DNA from: Bacteroidota bacterium
GTDB taxonomy: Bacteria; Bacteroidota; Bacteroidia; B-17B0; Aurantibacillaceae
Assembly (NCBI GenBank): GCA_021323535.1
Contig: JAJONO010000047.1
Coordinates: 1-49,008 of the forward strand
Direction: 5' to 3'
DNA length: 49,008 bases
A model generated the notes under the pieces. It was not told the origin of the DNA. It made no database searches and saw only the letters and a program-made list of their open reading frames with translations. Every line of letters starts with the position of its first letter. Positions within the stretch are counted from its first letter, which is position 1. Below are positions 16,919-25,264 of this stretch, in pieces. The position numbers and the translations under genes are program-made.

Positions 16919-18070
16919 TTATAAGTAATTATACAAAAAATCTGCTAATTCAACCATTCTTTGCCTGTAGGAATAATCCCTGAAGGTTCGTTCCTGTCCT
17001 TTCTTCGCAATCTTCGCGCGAAGTGTTTCATCTTTGAGTAACATTTTTATTTTATCCACAGCTTCCGCGGTCGATTTATACGCCACCACTTCCTCATCAG
17101 GTACAAATAGCTGATGAAGGTTTTCTTTCCAATCGGTGAGCAACAGACTTCCTACACCGGTTGCTTCCGTCATTCTCATATTGGCAGCAGTTTTGATCGA
17201 ATTATCGCCGTGTGTATTAAAAACGATCTTTGAATTGTAAAGCACGTTGAACATATCGAGTCCGAATACTTCACCTTTATTTCTTGTACCAACACGATGC
17301 AGGTCAAAATTAAAACGGTAATCCCCACCCTTAACCATTTCCTTAAAACGGCTCCATTCATACAGGCTTGAGTTGACCGGCAGGGAACTTGCCCAGATAT
17401 TAAGATCCACTTTACGGCTTAGTTCCGATACTAATTTCAATCTTCCCAGATGATAATTCTTTGATAGCACAAGCGATCCCGTAAAACTTACATTGTAGGG
17501 CTTCGGAAGTTTTGTCAAACGATCCAGCACCGTTGTTTCAAAACCAAACTTATGATAATAACTTTTTTTACCTTTTGATTGATAGAATTCAGCAGTTTCA
17601 GGAACACAGGTCAGAATGATATCTACATCCGTATACGTTTCAGGTTTGTGCCAGAGGATACCATCCCAGCCCAAAATCAATTTAATAGAAGGTACTTCTT
17701 TACGTATGTTTTTCGCCAGACTGTTATCGCTATACAAATCAACAATGAATAATACATCAGGTTTGTAAAATTTTATTTGCTCTAACAGAATTTCATTAGC
17801 CCAGTTTGTTTCATCGTATTTAACCGAATGTTCTTTTGCCCATTTCTTCTGAAGCAATTCAACATTATCAATGATCTCAGTGCATTCAAATTTCCCTGTG
17901 GCTTCAAGATTTATTTTCCAGAAATCGGCCCATGCATTACAATCTTCAAGATATTTCTTAAGAGCGTCTTTATAAGAAAGCGTTTCCATTTCAGGATGTT
18001 TCCTCATGAACGCCGAAATGTAATTCGGATAGTTGCTTGTGGTTTTAAGAAAACGAATTTTGCCTGACAT
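16919..18070 (-). CDS. CgeB-like glycosyltransferase (GT-B)
   Basis: The 383-residue protein resembles the CgeB/DUF3880 group. It has KLILGWDGILWHKPETYTDVD in the first domain, VSFTGSLVLSKNYHLGRL at the start of the second, and the closing segment MRMTEATGVGSLLLTDWKENL with the final YSYRQRMVEL. The first-domain segment precedes a conserved CVPETAEFYQSKGKKSYYH. These are features of the glycosyl transferases group 1 C-terminal domain. It should act in the cytoplasm on an unknown nucleotide sugar. It sits between the GT-C-like membrane protein (11-nt gap) and the methyltransferase. Confidence 0.8.
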   Translation of the reverse strand: MSGKIRFLKTTSNYPNYISAFMRKHPEMETLSYKDALKKYLEDCNAWADFWKINLEATGKFECTEIIDNVELLQKKWAKEHSVKYDETNWANEILLEQIKFYKPDVLFIVDLYSDNSLAKNIRKEVPSIKLILGWDGILWHKPETYTDVDIILTCVPETAEFYQSKGKKSYYHKFGFETTVLDRLTKLPKPYNVSFTGSLVLSKNYHLGRLKLVSELSRKVDLNIWASSLPVNSSLYEWSRFKEMVKGGDYRFNFDLHRVGTRNKGEVFGLDMFNVLYNSKIVFNTHGDNSIKTAANMRMTEATGVGSLLLTDWKENLHQLFVPDEEVVAYKSTAEAVDKIKMLLKDETLRAKIAKKGQERTFRDYSYRQRMVELADFLYNYL

Positions 18071-18081
18071 AGTTTAGTCTC

Positions 18082-19818
18082 TTATTCTTCCCGCTTTTTA
18101 TAGAAACAAAGTGTGTCGGAATTTGACGCACATCTGTAGCTGTATTCGAGCTTATAATTGTCTTTAAAATTAACATTAAATTTTCTGAAAAGGTTTATGA
18201 ATTTTTCGTGATCCGCCAGTCTTTTTGGCATAACTAACAGTTTTACTTCATTGGAGAATTTCCCTTTTTTGAGAATAAATTCACAGGAAGCAACATGATC
18301 CGGACTATCTGAAACCCAGGTAGCGGGTTGTAAAGGTGCTTCAGCAATTTGTGAAATACCCATGGTGGTGGCAAAAGAAAAGAAAGGTTCTTTAGAAGGA
18401 TTTAACTTCTTCATGATTTCATGAATTGAAACATAATCTGAAAAAACAGGATAACTCTCATAAATATTCTGAGCAAGTCCGTAACTGAATCTGTATTTCT
18501 TTTCCGTAAGATCAGCCTGGCGATATGGTGTTTTTACAGCCCCGTTCCAGAGAGAAATTGTAATTCCTACGCAGAGAAACAAACTCAGAACAGATAAAAT
18601 AAGTGTTGGATCTTTCTTATTCGGCAGGATCAATAAAACCATAGCTCCTACGAAAAAAATAAAAAAGTGCGATGCTGTATAATAGAAGGGATTATTAGTG
18701 CCGAACATGCAAAAGAAGGGCATCACGAAAAGAAGACCCGTGAGAATTACGAATGGCCTTTTCATTTTAAAAATATCAGGTCCTTTTGCCTGCCTCACGT
18801 AAATAATATAATAAAACGTGTTAAGAATAAAAATCATCTCCATAAGAAAATCGTTTGGCAAGCCAACGCTGTTTCCTTTTACAAATTTTGAAGCGGCAAT
18901 AAAATTCAGAACAATCAAGCCAAAAAACATTGATAAGGAAAGATTTGAATTTCTAAAAATCTTCTGAAGATAAAAAGCAGAGAGTAAAACAAACAGCTGT
19001 ACCCCGATGAGGAGCCATCCTCCCAACGCGTTCCGGATGTCATTAAAATCGTTCGCGTACGAATGCCCCGACATATGTTTTATTCCGAAGATAGCATCAT
19101 AGTAATTAGAACAAATGAGTTTAAAAAGCCCCGTATCATTTACAAAAAACACATACCCTAATGCTATTCCACCAATAACTCCTAGAGAACGCAGCAGGAA
19201 TTTTTGCCTGATGATAAAAACATGAATCACAAAAAATAAAAACAGAAAAATAAACAGGTTTGGGAATTTGGAAAGGAACGCGGCGAAACAAATAATTCCG
19301 AAGAAAACGGACGACATGATCATTTTAAATTTATCCGTCATTCCAAAGTCCATCAGCAATACTCCGAAAGCCAGGAGCGACAATACCAGCGACCATGAAT
19401 TGTAAGATAAGGTCATTGGCAGATAATCGTAATTGATAAAAACACTTATGACCAAAAGTAATGCGACAAGAACATACGTGCTCCGGCTTTGCTTTATTCC
19501 CGAATTAAGAAGAAAACTTCTCAGGCCAAAAAAGAAAAATAAAGCTGCTGCAATCTGTAATAAAAGTTTTGCGGTCCTTAAATGAATAAGTGTAGGACTT
19601 CCAAAACAAATCATGTTATTGAGGATCCCAAAATTTGTATGAAGGAATTCGTACTTTGGTGTGTAATCCGAAAAATAAACGTAAAATGCTTCATCCGATA
19701 ACTCAAATCCTTTGTCCGAAAAATACCAGGCGGCAAAGAAAAGCGTAAGTAATGTACACACGGAAACAAGAAGGGAAAATCCGGTGAAGATATTTTTTAA
19801 TTTCAGCTGAGCGACCAT
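18082..19818 (-). CDS. Polytopic membrane protein, GT-C glycosyltransferase-like
   Basis: The 578-residue protein has about ten or more hydrophobic spans, beginning with FSLLVSVCTLLTLFFAAWYF. The first large periplasmic loop has an acidic pair in FELSDEAFYVYFS (about 38-50), as in GT39/GT83 dolichyl- or undecaprenyl-phosphate-sugar-dependent enzymes, where Asp-Glu forms the active site. The C-terminal 130 residues are soluble. It would transfer a lipid-linked sugar in the periplasm, onto the polysaccharide or lipid A. It overlaps the ABC ATPase gene by 16 nt. The GT-C assignment is inferred from topology and the acidic motif rather than a full family match. Confidence 0.65.
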   Translation of the reverse strand: MVAQLKLKNIFTGFSLLVSVCTLLTLFFAAWYFSDKGFELSDEAFYVYFSDYTPKYEFLHTNFGILNNMICFGSPTLIHLRTAKLLLQIAAALFFFFGLRSFLLNSGIKQSRSTYVLVALLLVISVFINYDYLPMTLSYNSWSLVLSLLAFGVLLMDFGMTDKFKMIMSSVFFGIICFAAFLSKFPNLFIFLFLFFVIHVFIIRQKFLLRSLGVIGGIALGYVFFVNDTGLFKLICSNYYDAIFGIKHMSGHSYANDFNDIRNALGGWLLIGVQLFVLLSAFYLQKIFRNSNLSLSMFFGLIVLNFIAASKFVKGNSVGLPNDFLMEMIFILNTFYYIIYVRQAKGPDIFKMKRPFVILTGLLFVMPFFCMFGTNNPFYYTASHFFIFFVGAMVLLILPNKKDPTLILSVLSLFLCVGITISLWNGAVKTPYRQADLTEKKYRFSYGLAQNIYESYPVFSDYVSIHEIMKKLNPSKEPFFSFATTMGISQIAEAPLQPATWVSDSPDHVASCEFILKKGKFSNEVKLLVMPKRLADHEKFINLFRKFNVNFKDNYKLEYSYRCASNSDTLCFYKKREE

Positions 19819-21056
19819 TTATTCTCCACTAAAAAACATTCTTTATGATCCTGTGGAAGCGCCCTGCCTGTACCATAAAAATCGCCTTCCTCAACATTTA
19901 ACAAAAGTGCCTCCTGGAGATAGTCTTGTATGATTCCATCTTTATAAGCAATGAGATTACAGATATAACTTCCGTCAGCTAAAGGAAATTTCTTCACCTT
20001 GCATTGAAGCACATTGTTTCCTGAAAGCACATCAATGCTATAACCGCTAATGGCATTCGACAAAGTGAACATTTCTTTTCCTTCATCTGTGTAAACGGTC
20101 ATGGCCATAGAGAAATTTGTGAGCTGCTCCTTCGTTAGTTTAAAATGAAATTCAAACGTTACATCCATTCCACATTGCGCCGAATGCATTACTGCACCTG
20201 CTGCGTCCTTCATGATCACATTTGTAAAACGAAACATGCCCTCACCCATTCTATCCGAGCGATCGCTGATAGCAGTGCGTGAAATGTTAACCACTTCGCT
20301 GAGATAATGCTTTATACAAGAAGAGGTATCTGATAAAGGAAAGCCGATCGTTCCTTTGTTAAGCACAAAAGCTTTGTTACATAAATTCTGGATCGCCGCT
20401 AAATTATGACTTACAAACAAAATTGTTTTTCCCTGGGAGCGACTGATCTCGTTCATTTTACCGAGACATTTTTTCTGGAAAGCTGAATCTCCTACGGCGA
20501 GAACTTCGTCTACAATCAAAATTTCAGGATTTAAATGCGCCGCTACTGCAAAAGCCAAACGAACATACATTCCGGAAGAATACCGTTTCACGGGTGTATC
20601 CAGAAACTGTTCCACTTCACTGAAAGCAACGATCTCGTCGAACTGTGAATCGATCTCTTTTTTGCTCATCCCAAGAATAGAACCGTTGAGATAAATATTT
20701 TCACGTCCGGTTAAATCACCATGAAATCCTGTGCCTACTTCAAGTAAGCTCGCCATTCTTCCGTAATACTCGATTCGGCCGCTGCTTGGTTTTACGATAC
20801 GGCTCAGAATTTTCAAGAGTGTGGATTTTCCCGCTCCATTTCTTCCAATGATGCCAACACGATCGCCATGATTAACTTCAAAACTGATATCACGAAGCGC
20901 CCAGAACTCTTCTTCTGTTTGTCCGCCTTCTGCTTTGAACATGTTTTTTAATCCGCCCGCAAAAGCTGAAAGCAAAGAGTCGTTGGAGTTCTTCTGTTTG
21001 TGAAGAATTCTATACTTCTTACTTATTTTTTCAACTTTAATAGCGACCTGGCTCAT
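19803..21056 (-). CDS. ABC transporter ATPase for polysaccharide export, Wzt-type
   Basis: The 417-residue protein has an N-terminal ABC ATPase: Walker A GRNGAGKST (71-79), the signature YSSGM (159-163) and Walker B ILIVDE (179-184) followed by AVGD. The remaining 160 residues form a beta-rich domain (VTFEFHFKL, GNNVLQCKVKKFPLADGSY) like the Wzt C-terminal domain. In O-antigen systems that domain recognises the modified end of the chain. With the permease it forms the exporter that moves finished polysaccharide across the inner membrane. It follows the permease by 3 nt. Confidence 0.93.
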   Translation of the reverse strand: MSQVAIKVEKISKKYRILHKQKNSNDSLLSAFAGGLKNMFKAEGGQTEEEFWALRDISFEVNHGDRVGIIGRNGAGKSTLLKILSRIVKPSSGRIEYYGRMASLLEVGTGFHGDLTGRENIYLNGSILGMSKKEIDSQFDEIVAFSEVEQFLDTPVKRYSSGMYVRLAFAVAAHLNPEILIVDEVLAVGDSAFQKKCLGKMNEISRSQGKTILFVSHNLAAIQNLCNKAFVLNKGTIGFPLSDTSSCIKHYLSEVVNISRTAISDRSDRMGEGMFRFTNVIMKDAAGAVMHSAQCGMDVTFEFHFKLTKEQLTNFSMAMTVYTDEGKEMFTLSNAISGYSIDVLSGNNVLQCKVKKFPLADGSYICNLIAYKDGIIQDYLQEALLLNVEEGDFYGTGRALPQDHKECFLVENKWSLS

Positions 21057-21059
21057 AAA

Positions 21060-21887
21060 TTAAATATAATCGGCAAAGGATTTTTCGAAATTGAAAAAGT
21101 ATTTTATTGAAATAAAAAGCATCACCAAAGTAAACACAACAGAACTTGCTGCGTATACCATATTAAAACTTTCGAACGTACCGGTAAAACAATATTTAAA
21201 AGCATTGAGAATAAACACAAGAGGATTTGCCTGGTAAATAACTTTAAACCACTCAGGCATATTTAATCCCAGAACAAAATCTGAACTCAGGAAAACCGGG
21301 GACGCATAAAACAAAATCTGAATGAGAAAAGGAAGAATGAATTTAATATCGCGGTATTTAACAGAAGCCGTTGCTGAAATTAATCCGAGACTAAAACAAA
21401 ACACCAATCCATAAATAATAACAAGGGGAAGAAACACAATCTGCCACGGTGGCATTCCTTTGAAGATAAGAAACAGGACGAAGAAGATGACGAAGGCGAT
21501 AAGAAAATCAACAAGGCAAACAAGTATACCTGACAAAGGAAGAAGCAGTTTTGGAAAATATACTTTTGTAAGAATATTTGAATTTGCCGACAGGGAATTG
21601 CTCACATCGGTAATAGTAGTTGACAAAAGTTGCCAGAAAACAATTCCTGTAGAAACAAGAATGAAACTATCTATGAAACTATTCGATTTCTCAACCAAAA
21701 AACGAAGTGCCCCGAAAATTAGAATGTTTACAACCGGACGAACAATGCTCCATGCAAATCCCATGCGGGTTTGTTTGTAGCGAACAAAAACATCACGAAG
21801 CGAGAGGTACCTGAAAAGACTTCCGTATCGTTTCAACTCTCCAAAATTTATGAAGGATTTGTCGGAGCTGGTTATTACGGTCTTCAT
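21060..21887 (-). CDS. ABC-2 permease for polysaccharide export, Wzm-type
   Basis: The 275-residue protein has six hydrophobic spans. It contains the family segment LRDVFVRYKQTRMGFAWSIVRPVV before the first span, which is the conserved interfacial helix of Wzm/TagG/RfbA permeases. FWQLLSTTITDVSNSLSANSN and KYRDIKFILPFLIQILFYASPV are also typical. It pairs with the ATPase downstream, so the locus uses ABC-dependent export, not the Wzy pathway; indeed no Wzx or Wzy was found. It is the first gene of the operon; a -7-like box (21956-21949) lies about 60 nt upstream. Confidence 0.93.
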   Translation of the reverse strand: MKTVITSSDKSFINFGELKRYGSLFRYLSLRDVFVRYKQTRMGFAWSIVRPVVNILIFGALRFLVEKSNSFIDSFILVSTGIVFWQLLSTTITDVSNSLSANSNILTKVYFPKLLLPLSGILVCLVDFLIAFVIFFVLFLIFKGMPPWQIVFLPLVIIYGLVFCFSLGLISATASVKYRDIKFILPFLIQILFYASPVFLSSDFVLGLNMPEWFKVIYQANPLVFILNAFKYCFTGTFESFNMVYAASSVVFTLVMLFISIKYFFNFEKSFADYI

Positions 21888-21948
21888 CAGATTTAATTGA
21901 AGGGAAACCTTTCTCGCGAGCGGTTCCTGGCCTGTTTTTTTAAGATAA

Positions 21949-21956
21949 CAAATATA
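21949..21956 (-). promoter_or_regulatory. Candidate -7 box of the polysaccharide export operon
   Basis: The minus strand reads TATATTTG, which matches TAnnTTTG, about 60 nt before the permease ATG. The upstream -33 element is poor: a T-rich run and no exact TTTG at 20 bp. The 202-bp divergent region 21888-22089 otherwise shows only A/T runs. Confidence 0.45.
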
Positions 21957-22077
21957 CTGAATAAAAAAAAAATATTTGAACCATTACGGCAGTTTTATAA
22001 ACATTGAAACGGTAAAAAAGAGCGTCGGAAAGCCCGTGTTTTACGATATTTTCTCTTTTAAATCGTGTTTTATGCCT

Positions 22078-22085
22078 TAATTTTG
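22078..22085 (+). promoter_or_regulatory. Candidate -7 box abutting a start codon
   Basis: TAATTTTG matches TAnnTTTG exactly and lies only 4 nt before the ATG at 22090. If used, the mRNA would be leaderless or would start inside the gene. The -33 region is T-rich (TTTT 22056-22059). Confidence 0.4.
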
Positions 22086-22089
22086 TAAC

Positions 22090-22659
22090 ATGCACACCAT
22101 AGAACCTTTCTATAACTGGCGACACCTCTACATTGCTTCGGAAGATGTAGAATCGCCTTTCTATGGTCGTGAATACAGCGAGTTTGAATACAGCAACACC
22201 ATTTACAACTATTATCTGCATCCTCAATGGGACGATATTGGCAGCGATACCATGTACATCAAGATTCTTTTTGTGGACTACACCGAAAAGTACGCCATCA
22301 TTGAACTGATTGGTGAATGGAACGATGCCATTAATAACGATATCATGTTACTTAAACGCGATATTATTGATGAATTAAATCTTCTCGGGATCAATAAATA
22401 CATTCTCATTGGAGAAAACGTACTCAATTTTCATTATAGCGATGACAGTTATTATGAAGAATGGTTCGACGACAATGGCGAAGAAGGCTGGATGGTTTTA
22501 CTGAATTTCAGGGAACACGTTCTTAAGGAATTTAAACACGCCCATCTCGATTATTATTTCGTTTACGGAGGAGAACTTGATGAGTTTGACTGGAGGAAAT
22601 TTTCACCCGGGCAGGTTTTTGGCAATGTGAGTAAGGTGATAAGAAAACGATTGGAATAA
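22090..22659 (+). CDS. Unrecognised acidic cytoplasmic protein
   Basis: This 189-residue protein is rich in Asp, Glu, Tyr and Trp. It has no signal peptide, membrane span or known catalytic motif. Tyrosine-rich segments such as FYGREYSEFEYSNTIYNYY near residue 30 and the end (FDWRKFSPGQVFGNVSKV) give it a clear coding character. The gene diverges from the polysaccharide operon and converges with the potassium channel gene, so it is probably monocistronic. Proteins of this type appear to be conserved in the phylum, but this could not be checked here. No function is proposed. Confidence 0.7.
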   Translation: MHTIEPFYNWRHLYIASEDVESPFYGREYSEFEYSNTIYNYYLHPQWDDIGSDTMYIKILFVDYTEKYAIIELIGEWNDAINNDIMLLKRDIIDELNLLGINKYILIGENVLNFHYSDDSYYEEWFDDNGEEGWMVLLNFREHVLKEFKHAHLDYYFVYGGELDEFDWRKFSPGQVFGNVSKVIRKRLE

Positions 22660-22662
22660 CTC

Positions 22663-22739
22663 CTTGAATTCAAAAGTTACAAAGTCAAAATTCAAAAGGG
22701 CCAAGTCACCATTTTACATTCCCATTTCAACATTTTACA
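22663..22739. repeat. Intergenic repetitive stretch (TTACAAAGTCAAAA, CATTTTACA)
   Basis: The convergent gap contains the modules AGTTACAAAGTCAAAATTC and CCAAGTCACC, then CATTTTACA twice (22710-22718 and 22731-22739, the second overlapping the channel gene's stop). They look like degenerate short repeats, and no terminator hairpin with a T-run was found. Confidence 0.4.
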
Positions 22740-23676
22740 CTTCCTGAACAGCATCGTATTCATGAATATCTCCAACTGAAATCACTATTCTTCCATTTCT
22801 GGTCGCTTCCTGTTTCAACGGCTTGAATTTAGCTTTCTCTATCATTTCATCCGCCTTGTAAGAATAACGTGAATAAACTGTTTGAGAAAACGTGTCGTTG
22901 ATGGCTTTCATGAGAATGATCATTTCCATATCTCTGTCTTCCATATCCTTTAAAGTCCAGCCTTTGATCGGACTCTCATCATCGATCGGGTGAACGATGG
23001 TCCAGCTCAGAGTTAAAAAATTAATTTTACTGATCTCGAGTTTCAACTGGTCAAATTCTCTTTTTTTCGTTTCAGGATCGTTATACGAAATGGTAACGCT
23101 TGCCTCACATTCAATTAATTCGTATTGCATTTTATTTGTGATCCTGAACATTAATCCTGTAATTCCCATGTACGGAGCCATCAGTGCATTTTTGCTGTAA
23201 AGAAGATCGGCTTTTGGTCTTGAAAAACGCCCATATAATATGCCGGTTGCCAGGGCAAACCCAAGTAAACCAGTCAGTGATTCAATGGCCGAAACCGAAC
23301 TGGCAGCTATTCCTGTAGGATAAACATGTCCGTATCCCACCGTTGTTAAAGTTTGTGCGCTGAAAAAAAACAATGACATGAATTTGGTCATCTCCGTCTG
23401 CATTTCAAGTCCCCCGAAATTTTCACATCCTATAAGGTAATAGGTTCCGGCAAATAAAAAGTTCATAACGGTATAACCTAAAATGATAACAAGGATCAGT
23501 TTGGGTAGTGATATGGTAATGAACCAATGGTAAATATCAAGATTACCAAGCCTTCCAAGGCCGGTACGTTTTACGTTGATGCGGCCATCCTGGTTAATGA
23601 ACCGAACGTTCTTATTGTAATTTTTATTTCCGAAACCTAATTCGGGGGATGATTTTTTATTGTTAAAAATTGACAT
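22735..23676 (-). CDS. Inward-rectifier potassium channel, KirBac-type
   Basis: The 313-residue protein has two membrane spans (about 57-82 and 126-146) flanking a pore helix and the selectivity filter TTVGYG (111-116). That is followed by a long beta-rich cytoplasmic domain, as in Kir channels: EASVTISYNDPETKKREFDQL, WTIVHPIDDESPIKGWTL and a region that ends with a VLVxG-like RIVISVGDIHEYD. KirBac proteins form tetrameric inner-membrane potassium channels gated by the cytoplasmic domain and by lipid. The start lies close to the divergent SCO1 gene, with a shared 35-bp region between the chosen starts. Confidence 0.92.
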   Translation of the reverse strand: MSIFNNKKSSPELGFGNKNYNKNVRFINQDGRINVKRTGLGRLGNLDIYHWFITISLPKLILVIILGYTVMNFLFAGTYYLIGCENFGGLEMQTEMTKFMSLFFFSAQTLTTVGYGHVYPTGIAASSVSAIESLTGLLGFALATGILYGRFSRPKADLLYSKNALMAPYMGITGLMFRITNKMQYELIECEASVTISYNDPETKKREFDQLKLEISKINFLTLSWTIVHPIDDESPIKGWTLKDMEDRDMEMIILMKAINDTFSQTVYSRYSYKADEMIEKAKFKPLKQEATRNGRIVISVGDIHEYDAVQEV

Positions 23677-23695
23677 TGATTAAATGGTTTGTGAC

Positions 23696-23703
23696 TACCT
23701 TTG
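23696..23703 (+). promoter_or_regulatory. -7 box for the SCO1/thioredoxin operon
   Basis: TACCTTTG matches TAnnTTTG, with TTG at 23670-23672 as a weak -33 element (23-bp spacing). It supports the ATG at 23712 as the SCO1 start, since the longer TTG-initiated frame (23670) would contain this promoter. The leader would be only a few nt long. Confidence 0.5.
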
Positions 23704-23711
23704 TAACAATT

Positions 23712-24380
23712 ATGAATGGTAAATTTAATTATTATTGGCTGCTAATTCTAATCCCTGTTGGTTTTATTGTGTGGTTTTTAACGTCTAAGAAAGAAGAAGC
23801 GCCTGTAAATTACCTGGCTTACTTCGGACCAAAGAATTACCAGAATGCAAGTGACACTGTTTATCATCTTGTTCCTGATTTTGAGTTTACAGATCAGGAT
23901 GGAAAAAAAGTAAACAAGGAAAGAATCAAAGCTAAAATTTATGTAACGGAATATTTTTTTACTACCTGCCAAAGTATTTGTCCGGTTATGAATGATCATC
24001 TTGTTACTGTTTATAAGGAATTCAAAGATCAGCCCGATCTTCTGCTTCTCTCTCATACCGTGGATCCTGAGACTGATAGTGTTCATGTTCTGAAAGACTA
24101 CGCTAATGCCCATGGCGTAAATGATGGCCGCTGGTTATTTGTAACAGGAGATAAAAAACAACTGTATCATCTTGCCAGGAAAGGTTATCTGCTAAGTGTT
24201 GATGAAGGCGATGGCGGCGAAGAAGATTTTGTTCATACACAGAATTTTGCTTTGGTTGACAAGGAAAGTCACATCCGCGGATTTTATGATGGCACCGACA
24301 GTCTTGAAATTGTGAGGTTAAAACAAGACATCCGTAAATTATTGAAAGAATATGAATACAAGAGTAAACATCTTAATTAG
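23712..24380 (+). CDS. SCO1/SenC/PrrC-family copper-binding thioredoxin-like protein
   Basis: The start at 23712 is preferred over TTG 23670, which overlaps the divergent channel gene. The resulting protein has 222 residues. One N-terminal membrane anchor (about 9-23) is followed by a periplasmic thioredoxin fold with the SCO copper-binding motif TCQSICP (Cys86, Cys90) and the conserved histidine in FVHTQNFALVD. SCO proteins deliver copper to the CuA site of cytochrome oxidase or handle redox. The 3' end overlaps the next thioredoxin gene by 29 nt, so both are co-transcribed. No oxidase genes are nearby. Confidence 0.92.
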   Translation: MNGKFNYYWLLILIPVGFIVWFLTSKKEEAPVNYLAYFGPKNYQNASDTVYHLVPDFEFTDQDGKKVNKERIKAKIYVTEYFFTTCQSICPVMNDHLVTVYKEFKDQPDLLLLSHTVDPETDSVHVLKDYANAHGVNDGRWLFVTGDKKQLYHLARKGYLLSVDEGDGGEEDFVHTQNFALVDKESHIRGFYDGTDSLEIVRLKQDIRKLLKEYEYKSKHLN

Positions 24381-24828
24381 TTGCCTGTTCTTTGTTTTTG
24401 TAGCGAAATCACAAAGTGTTGTGAGCGTTTATAAAATAGGCGATCTTTTAAAACGTATCGACACCAGCAAAACAACTCTGGTCATTAACTTCTGGGCCAC
24501 CTGGTGTGGTCCTTGCGTGAAAGAACTTCCAGCCTTTGACAGCCTCAGCGACCTTCACCAGAATTATAAAGTGTTATTGGTTTCTCTTGATTTTAAAGAG
24601 GACATGAAAACGAAGGTTGATCCTTTCCTCAAAAAAAACAAAATACTAAGTGAATGTGTATTACTCGATGAAATTAACGGCAACGATTACATCAATAAGA
24701 TCTCAACTGATTGGAGCGGCGCCATTCCGGGAACGCTTTTCAAAAATAACCGGGAACGTTTCTTTGTTCAGAAAAAAATGACACTGGAGGAGATCAAAAA
24801 ACATCTGGCTCACCTCGAAAGAAAATAA
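24352..24828 (+). CDS. Exported TlpA/ResA-like thioredoxin
   Basis: The 158-residue protein has an N-terminal signal peptide (RVNILISCLFFVFVAKSQS). A thioredoxin fold follows with the active site NFWATWCGPCVKELP (Cys52, Cys55) and the cis-Pro region SGAIPGTLFK. It should be a periplasmic reductase, for instance for copper-site or cytochrome c cysteines. Overlap by 29 nt with the SCO1 gene implies a joint role in respiratory cofactor assembly; that link is inference. Confidence 0.88.
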   Translation: MNTRVNILISCLFFVFVAKSQSVVSVYKIGDLLKRIDTSKTTLVINFWATWCGPCVKELPAFDSLSDLHQNYKVLLVSLDFKEDMKTKVDPFLKKNKILSECVLLDEINGNDYINKISTDWSGAIPGTLFKNNRERFFVQKKMTLEEIKKHLAHLERK

Positions 24829-24868
24829 AAAGAAAAATTTAAGATTAAAAATCTATAGAAGATATAAC

Positions 24869-24913
24869 TGCCGATTTGTGGAATCAGCGAAATTCGTGTC
24901 CCTGGTTTGACAC
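24869..24913. repeat. Intergenic repeat GATTTGTGGAATCAGCGAAATTCGTGTC
   Basis: This convergent gap holds a sequence of the form GATTTGTGG-AATCAGCGAAATTCGTG (24873-24899), a type of small dispersed repeat often seen between genes in this phylum (from memory, not searched). Its end, GTGTC-8 nt-GACAC (24896-24913), can form a short hairpin after the STAS stop codon but lacks a T-run. Confidence 0.45.
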
Positions 24914-24914
24914 C

Positions 24915-25262
24915 CTACACGTCGAGTAATTTCAAGGCATCTTCTTTTGAATTAGCAACTTTAAACAGCGTATGAAGTTTGGTGATAAGGATCAGTTCAT
25001 TGATCTTCTTGTTCATGCTGTAAAGCACGGCTTCACCGCCCGCTACTCTTGCTTTGGTAAGTAACTGTATAAGTGTATTAAGGCCGCTACTGTTCATGTA
25101 CTTGAGTTGCTCAAGGTCAATGGCCCACTTGTTGCAGTTCTCTTTTACAAGCCCCTCCGTATTTTCGAGAAGACCAAAAGCCTGTCCTTTTTCAATTAAC
25201 TCGCCTGATAAATGTATTACAGCGTAATTATTTTGCTTGTTGATGTTGAATTCGAAAACCAT
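24915..25262 (-). CDS. STAS-domain protein, anti-sigma factor antagonist-like
   Basis: At 115 residues this is a single STAS domain. It starts VFEFNINKQNNYAVIHLSGEL, with the phosphoacceptor-type loop KYMNSSGLNTLI (Ser58/Ser59 before Gly60), as in SpoIIAA/RsbV. Such proteins bind a serine-kinase anti-sigma factor when unphosphorylated. No RsbW-like kinase or sigma factor gene is nearby, so the partner is elsewhere. It follows the Fur-family gene by 2 nt and must be co-transcribed with it, an unusual pairing that could link metal or peroxide sensing to partner switching. Confidence 0.88.
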   Translation of the reverse strand: MVFEFNINKQNNYAVIHLSGELIEKGQAFGLLENTEGLVKENCNKWAIDLEQLKYMNSSGLNTLIQLLTKARVAGGEAVLYSMNKKINELILITKLHTLFKVANSKEDALKLLDV

Positions 25263-25264
25263 AA

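Noticed and set aside
24896-24913. GTGTC/GACAC hairpin as a terminator of the STAS operon
   Set aside because: Short stem, 8-nt loop and no T-run on either strand.
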